From: Psilocybe azurescens
Lineage: Eukaryota; Basidiomycota; Agaricomycetes; Agaricales; Agrocybaceae
DNA: 64,000 nucleotides
Reading direction: 5' to 3'
NCBI GenBank assembly: GCA_023853785.1
Contig: JAJIRX010000511.1
Location: 1 to 64,000, forward strand
The first letter of the stretch is position 1. Each line of letters begins with the position of its first letter. A program made the translations under genes and the position numbers. Below the pieces are notes generated by a model. The model had not been told where the DNA came from, searched no databases, and saw only the letters and a list, made by a program, of their open reading frames with translations. This document shows positions 60,420-64,000 of the stretch, in pieces.

Positions 60420-62679
60420 CGATTAATGTGTACATCGTCAGTGGTGTGATACCAGGCCTCATAAATTTTATACTGTATACATAAAGTCGTGTAGGAATGT
60501 GAGTAGAGCGATATAGGCGCCCGGCAGCGTATGTTGCAGGAGAGGAGAACGGGTAACGGAGTCTTTTGGTTGGGATTGTCCCATTTAGAGGTAGGCACTC
60601 ATAACTGCTGTCTAATGCGTTGGTAATCTCTAGATAAATATGCGGGACAAGTTTAGATACGACATCTTATTGGACCACTGGATACAGCCTACACTGCGGT
60701 TTCTGGGGTGATCGACATAAGCGCCTGGAGCCGAGCGAGATGGGTGGTGACAAAGCAGTGACCGACCATGAGACAGACGAGTATCTCAAGATGAGATCGC
60801 AAACGCTGATAGACGCCTATCAATTGCCTATCACAGGACATCCGTCGCACGATTCCTAAAATAGCATCATTTCAGCTGCCTGTGAGGTTTTAAATAGCTT
60901 CGAGTCGCGAGAATACACGAGGCCCCTAGAACAAATTTCAAGATATCACCGTTTGTCTATTGTTGTCGATCAAATTCATTACCTCACGTCGAGTCATGGG
61001 ACATCGGGGTATGCACACATTCTCGTGTCTTTCAAACTATAAACTACATAGTTCTGTGTGGTTATCACTCGTCGTCTCAAAGTTCGAATCGCAATCTAAC
61101 GGTCCTGAACATCTTGAAACCAATGCGCTTTCGTGGCATCATCATCGAATTAAACTGCATTTATCAACAATTCTTACATTTGTTACTTTGTGTGCTGTGC
61201 TTCTCAGTGCACTTTCTAAAGAAGATATGTATTCGGAAAAGTTTCTGTACATCTTTCAAACGTCTGGCTATGCAAACTTGAACCTCGTTCTGGCCGCATT
61301 GATCCAGTTCAAATCCGACATTGGCCTCAGCCTAGTCGATCAACTTGTCGTGGTAACGAATTTGGCAACAGGTAATGAATGAAACTCGATGAATCCGTAA
61401 TGCTTCGACTTTCCAGTCTAGACAATGTTTCTGATTAGAATTATTTTCTATCGATCGGAAAAATGAACGCACCTATTATTTCGCGAGATGGGCAACCGTG
61501 TAATGTTACCGAAATGCTAAAAGTAAACCTTAAGCCGATCCTGATGGAAGCCACTCACCGAGGTCGAAACAGAGCTGAGAATATGGGGACCGTGGACGTG
61601 GCGGTGGACGTGCAAAGGTGGATGTTGATATGGATGTAGATGAAGTGGGTGGATGTGGAAGGAGACGCAAGAGATGGTCATTCAGGTGACGGAGGCGGCG
61701 GAGGCGTAATCGAAATTGTAGATGAAGTAGATGGCGGTATGAATATGTGGAAATATGTGTCCAGACGTCATCTCCCATGCAGCATCTTTCGGACGCCGCG
61801 CGGGGCGAGACGGACTTGAGTAGAGAAAGAAAGAAATTGATAATTTGCATAGAAATGTCAACATATGCTCTTCAACGTCGCTTGATATAGGTGAAAACAG
61901 GGGAGAAACGCACCAAAGCTCTTCGGACTGTCCAGAATACATGTCACTTGCAACATTTGACAAATAGCCGAAGCTCGACCCCCTTCGTACGGCTGACGAC
62001 ATTGAAGTTAAGTTCATGCTCGTCTCGAAAGACGGAGATACTGCATACCGAACTTGCACAGACCTAGGACTGTATTGATGGAGGGGAGTCGGTGCTGCTG
62101 CTAACCGCGTTTACATCACGCGCGGGTCAACGTCATGCAGGAGAAAAGTGGGGAGTGAGCTGTGGTAGAAATGAGTATTAAATGACGAGGTTAAGGGAGA
62201 TTATTCTGTCTGACGCTTCTAATCGTGTGGATGATACCTCCAGCCACGTGAGAGAATGTGCATTTGAAAGGACAAGGGATGGGAGGAAGCGAAAACGCAT
62301 GGTGGTTCATCAATTCCGCCTCTGCCTGCACGTCATGACTCTTCGCATTCAAGTTATATATGGTGAAGAGTAAAAAATAGCGGTGAAAGGAGTTGTTGAG
62401 GAGTTTGAATAATGACAGCGGTGGTCGAAAGCGTGGCGAAGTGGAAGGGAAACGATGCTGCCCTTCGAGGTCGAGTGGAGTAATCGGACGCTCAAATCAT
62501 CGAGGGACATGGCATCACTACCACACACGGTCACGTCACTCGTAATGATTTTCGGTGGAAATTTCATTCCCCGCGCGGTCTCTTGGGCTTTTTTACTTTT
62601 ACTTGCTTGCAACAGGGTTAAACGCAAGCTTTGATTCTTACGACAACTTCTAACTAACGAACATGACTGCTACGAGAAA

Positions 62680-64000
62680 ATGCATGCGTCCCGGGTGGAG
62701 CGGCGCAAGCAGCGGCTCATCGAGGCTGAGATGAAGCAGGCTGCCAAGGAAGCCGAGGCCCCCATATGACCGACGTTCGTCTCACTCTCCTTCGTATCAT
62801 GCAATTAAATCTTATGTATCGCAGGAGCAAAGACAGCTGCTGATGCAGCCATTTGCCACCGTGAAAGCCGAGTTCGTCGATCTCGACGGTCTGTGCTGGA
62901 CGCAAACCGCGCTGCGCAAGCTCCAGGTACCGTCCCCATCCCCTATTCGTGCCCTGCGTGCTTATAAACATTCTTTGTCCACTCAAGCCACGGTCTTCTG
63001 TTGCCCGTCAATGGCAATGTCAATGGCACCGCCCATACCACTACCAACAGCAACAGCAGCAGCAACAGCAACACATTCGTGGTCCTCACCTACGCTGACC
63101 TCGCCTCCTTCTCTGTAGACGACATCATCCGCGTCTCCTCCTCCTCCTCTTTTTCGCGCCTGCCGTTCCCGCCCTCCATGTCATCCCCTTCCCCTTCCTC
63201 GCATCCCCTATCCGCGGCCCTCACTTCGCCCCTGCCAACCCAGGATCCTCCATATCGCCATTGAGACGGCACCCGCGCGCGCTCCCCCATCAAAGGTCTC
63301 TTCGCAGCCCCAGCCCCAGCCGTCCCAGGCCCTTCGCAACCCGGTCAGATTCAGAGTCACGGTCTGGGTCTGGCAGGCGGAGACGGATCGGAGCGGGGTG
63401 TGTTCCCTGCGGGCGTCAAGCCTACGCAGCATTTACCTTACCTTTAATGCCGAGTGGACTGTGGATCTCGGACGATGCGATGCGCGGCCGGGTATTGATG
63501 GGGATGAGTGTGAAGACCCGGATGAGGACGGGAACGACGAACACGAGGACGAGGACGAAGACCACGCAGACGGGGACGGGGACGGGGACGGGTGGGATGA
63601 CGAGGAGTACGAGGATAATGATGACGATATTACGGAAGTCAACTTCCCCGCCTCGACATTGACTTCGCGTCCATGGAGCATACAGGGTCACACTCCCGCT
63701 CATACCTCCACTCCGCTCTCGCTCCCGTCACCGCCTGGCCTGACACCGGCATCTACCTATCGCCCGCCATCGCCATCGGAGCATATGCATACGCATGTAT
63801 TCGAGCAGGGGCACAGCCCACGCTCGAACTCGAACCCCATCGTGGAAGGCGAAACCAACGCCGCAGTCGCATACCACCACCACCGACACGAACGAGAACG
63901 GGAACACGCTGTTCGCGAACGCGCGCATGAACGCGGACAGAGGAAGAGGCAGCAGCAGCAGGCTCGACAAGAATTGGCGGTAAAGCGCCAGAAACCCACG
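62680..64000 (+). pseudogene. Unknown basidiomycete protein, partial and frame-broken
   Basis: Coding-like text begins with MHASRVERRKQRLIEAEMKQ and AAKEAEA. After an intron ending near 62821 it reads EQRQLLMQPFATVKAEFVDL and DGLCWTQTALRKLQ. After a second intron it reads HGLLLPVNGN and FVVLTYADLASFSVDDIIRV. A Ser/Pro-rich part, the piece IKGLFAAPAPAVPGPSQPG, and a strongly acidic DEDGNDEHEDEDEDHADGDG segment follow in different frames. The end is a His/Arg/Gln-rich stretch (YHHHRHERERE). I do not recognise the family. At least three one-base frame changes and a TGA after AEAPI are needed, so it is either decayed or has sequence errors. It runs off the window. Confidence 0.5.

Larger units (their letters stand above)
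58647..62510. repeat. Right arm of large palindrome
   Basis: This is the mirror copy of 53640-57511. The near-identical part is about 58647-60710 and the diverged part runs from there to about 62510. The change in similarity occurs at matching places in both arms. Confidence 0.93.

Noticed and set aside
61065..61110. Possible tRNA B-box (GTTCGAATC)
   Set aside because: No matching A-box or acceptor stem could be found around it. The same applies to ATTCGAACCC near 1394.

Overview
The window looks like nuclear DNA of a mushroom-forming basidiomycete (Agaricomycetes). Coding regions are split by short GT-AG introns of about 45-75 bases. The recognisable proteins are typical of that group: a fungal fruit-body lectin, N-termini of NACHT/NLR-type NTPases with the FDPPKCHPNT signature, a 7TM-like membrane protein family, a multi-exon cytochrome P450, a C2/EF-hand phosphatidylserine decarboxylase and a small six-cysteine secreted protein. 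No prokaryotic features are visible.

The region is gene-poor and rich in broken gene copies and mobile elements. Bases 1-2134 hold a C/T-rich microsatellite, then two direct repeats about 824 bases apart. Each repeat folds into a type I hammerhead self-cleaving ribozyme, so the whole resembles a small non-autonomous retroelement. Bases 3.09-5.67 kb carry a decayed copy of splicing factor PRP6. Truncated phosphoesterase (6.1 kb), lectin (7.3-7.6 kb) and NLR (9.6-10.1 kb) remnants follow. From 10.5 to 17.1 kb an ancestral head-to-head pair (an unknown gene X plus SEC61 alpha) has been copied two or three times. Both SEC61 copies are broken, and the last block ends at a short telomere-like repeat. 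A second NLR remnant lies at 18.8-19.2 kb.

Bases 19.3-23.6 kb hold a nearly full-length PSD2-type phosphatidylserine decarboxylase with four apparent one-base frameshifts. Next are an inverted-repeat MITE and a PIF/Harbinger DNA transposon with an intact three-exon transposase and a damaged Myb/SANT-like partner gene. A 7TM-like membrane protein gene occurs twice in opposite orientation: a frameshifted copy at 32.9-34.3 kb and an intact copy at 50.2-51.6 kb. Two Tc1/mariner elements, both with TA target duplications and decayed transposases, sit at 34.9-36.5 and 36.9-38.4 kb. An intact nine-exon cytochrome P450 lies at 42.5-44.5 kb and a TA-flanked MITE at 48.1-48.3 kb.

Bases 53.6-62.5 kb form a palindrome with arms of about 3.9 kb around a 1.1 kb spacer. 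The inner 2 kb of each arm is almost identical, while the outer parts are clearly diverged. Each arm carries one copy of the small secreted protein gene, the two copies facing each other. The window ends in a gene of unknown function that needs several frame changes to be read.

The genes that look functional are the P450, the 7TM-like protein copy on the minus strand, the Harbinger transposase and the two secreted protein genes. The genes do not form an obvious pathway. The main theme is duplication, inversion and decay, as expected in a dispensable or subtelomere-like region.
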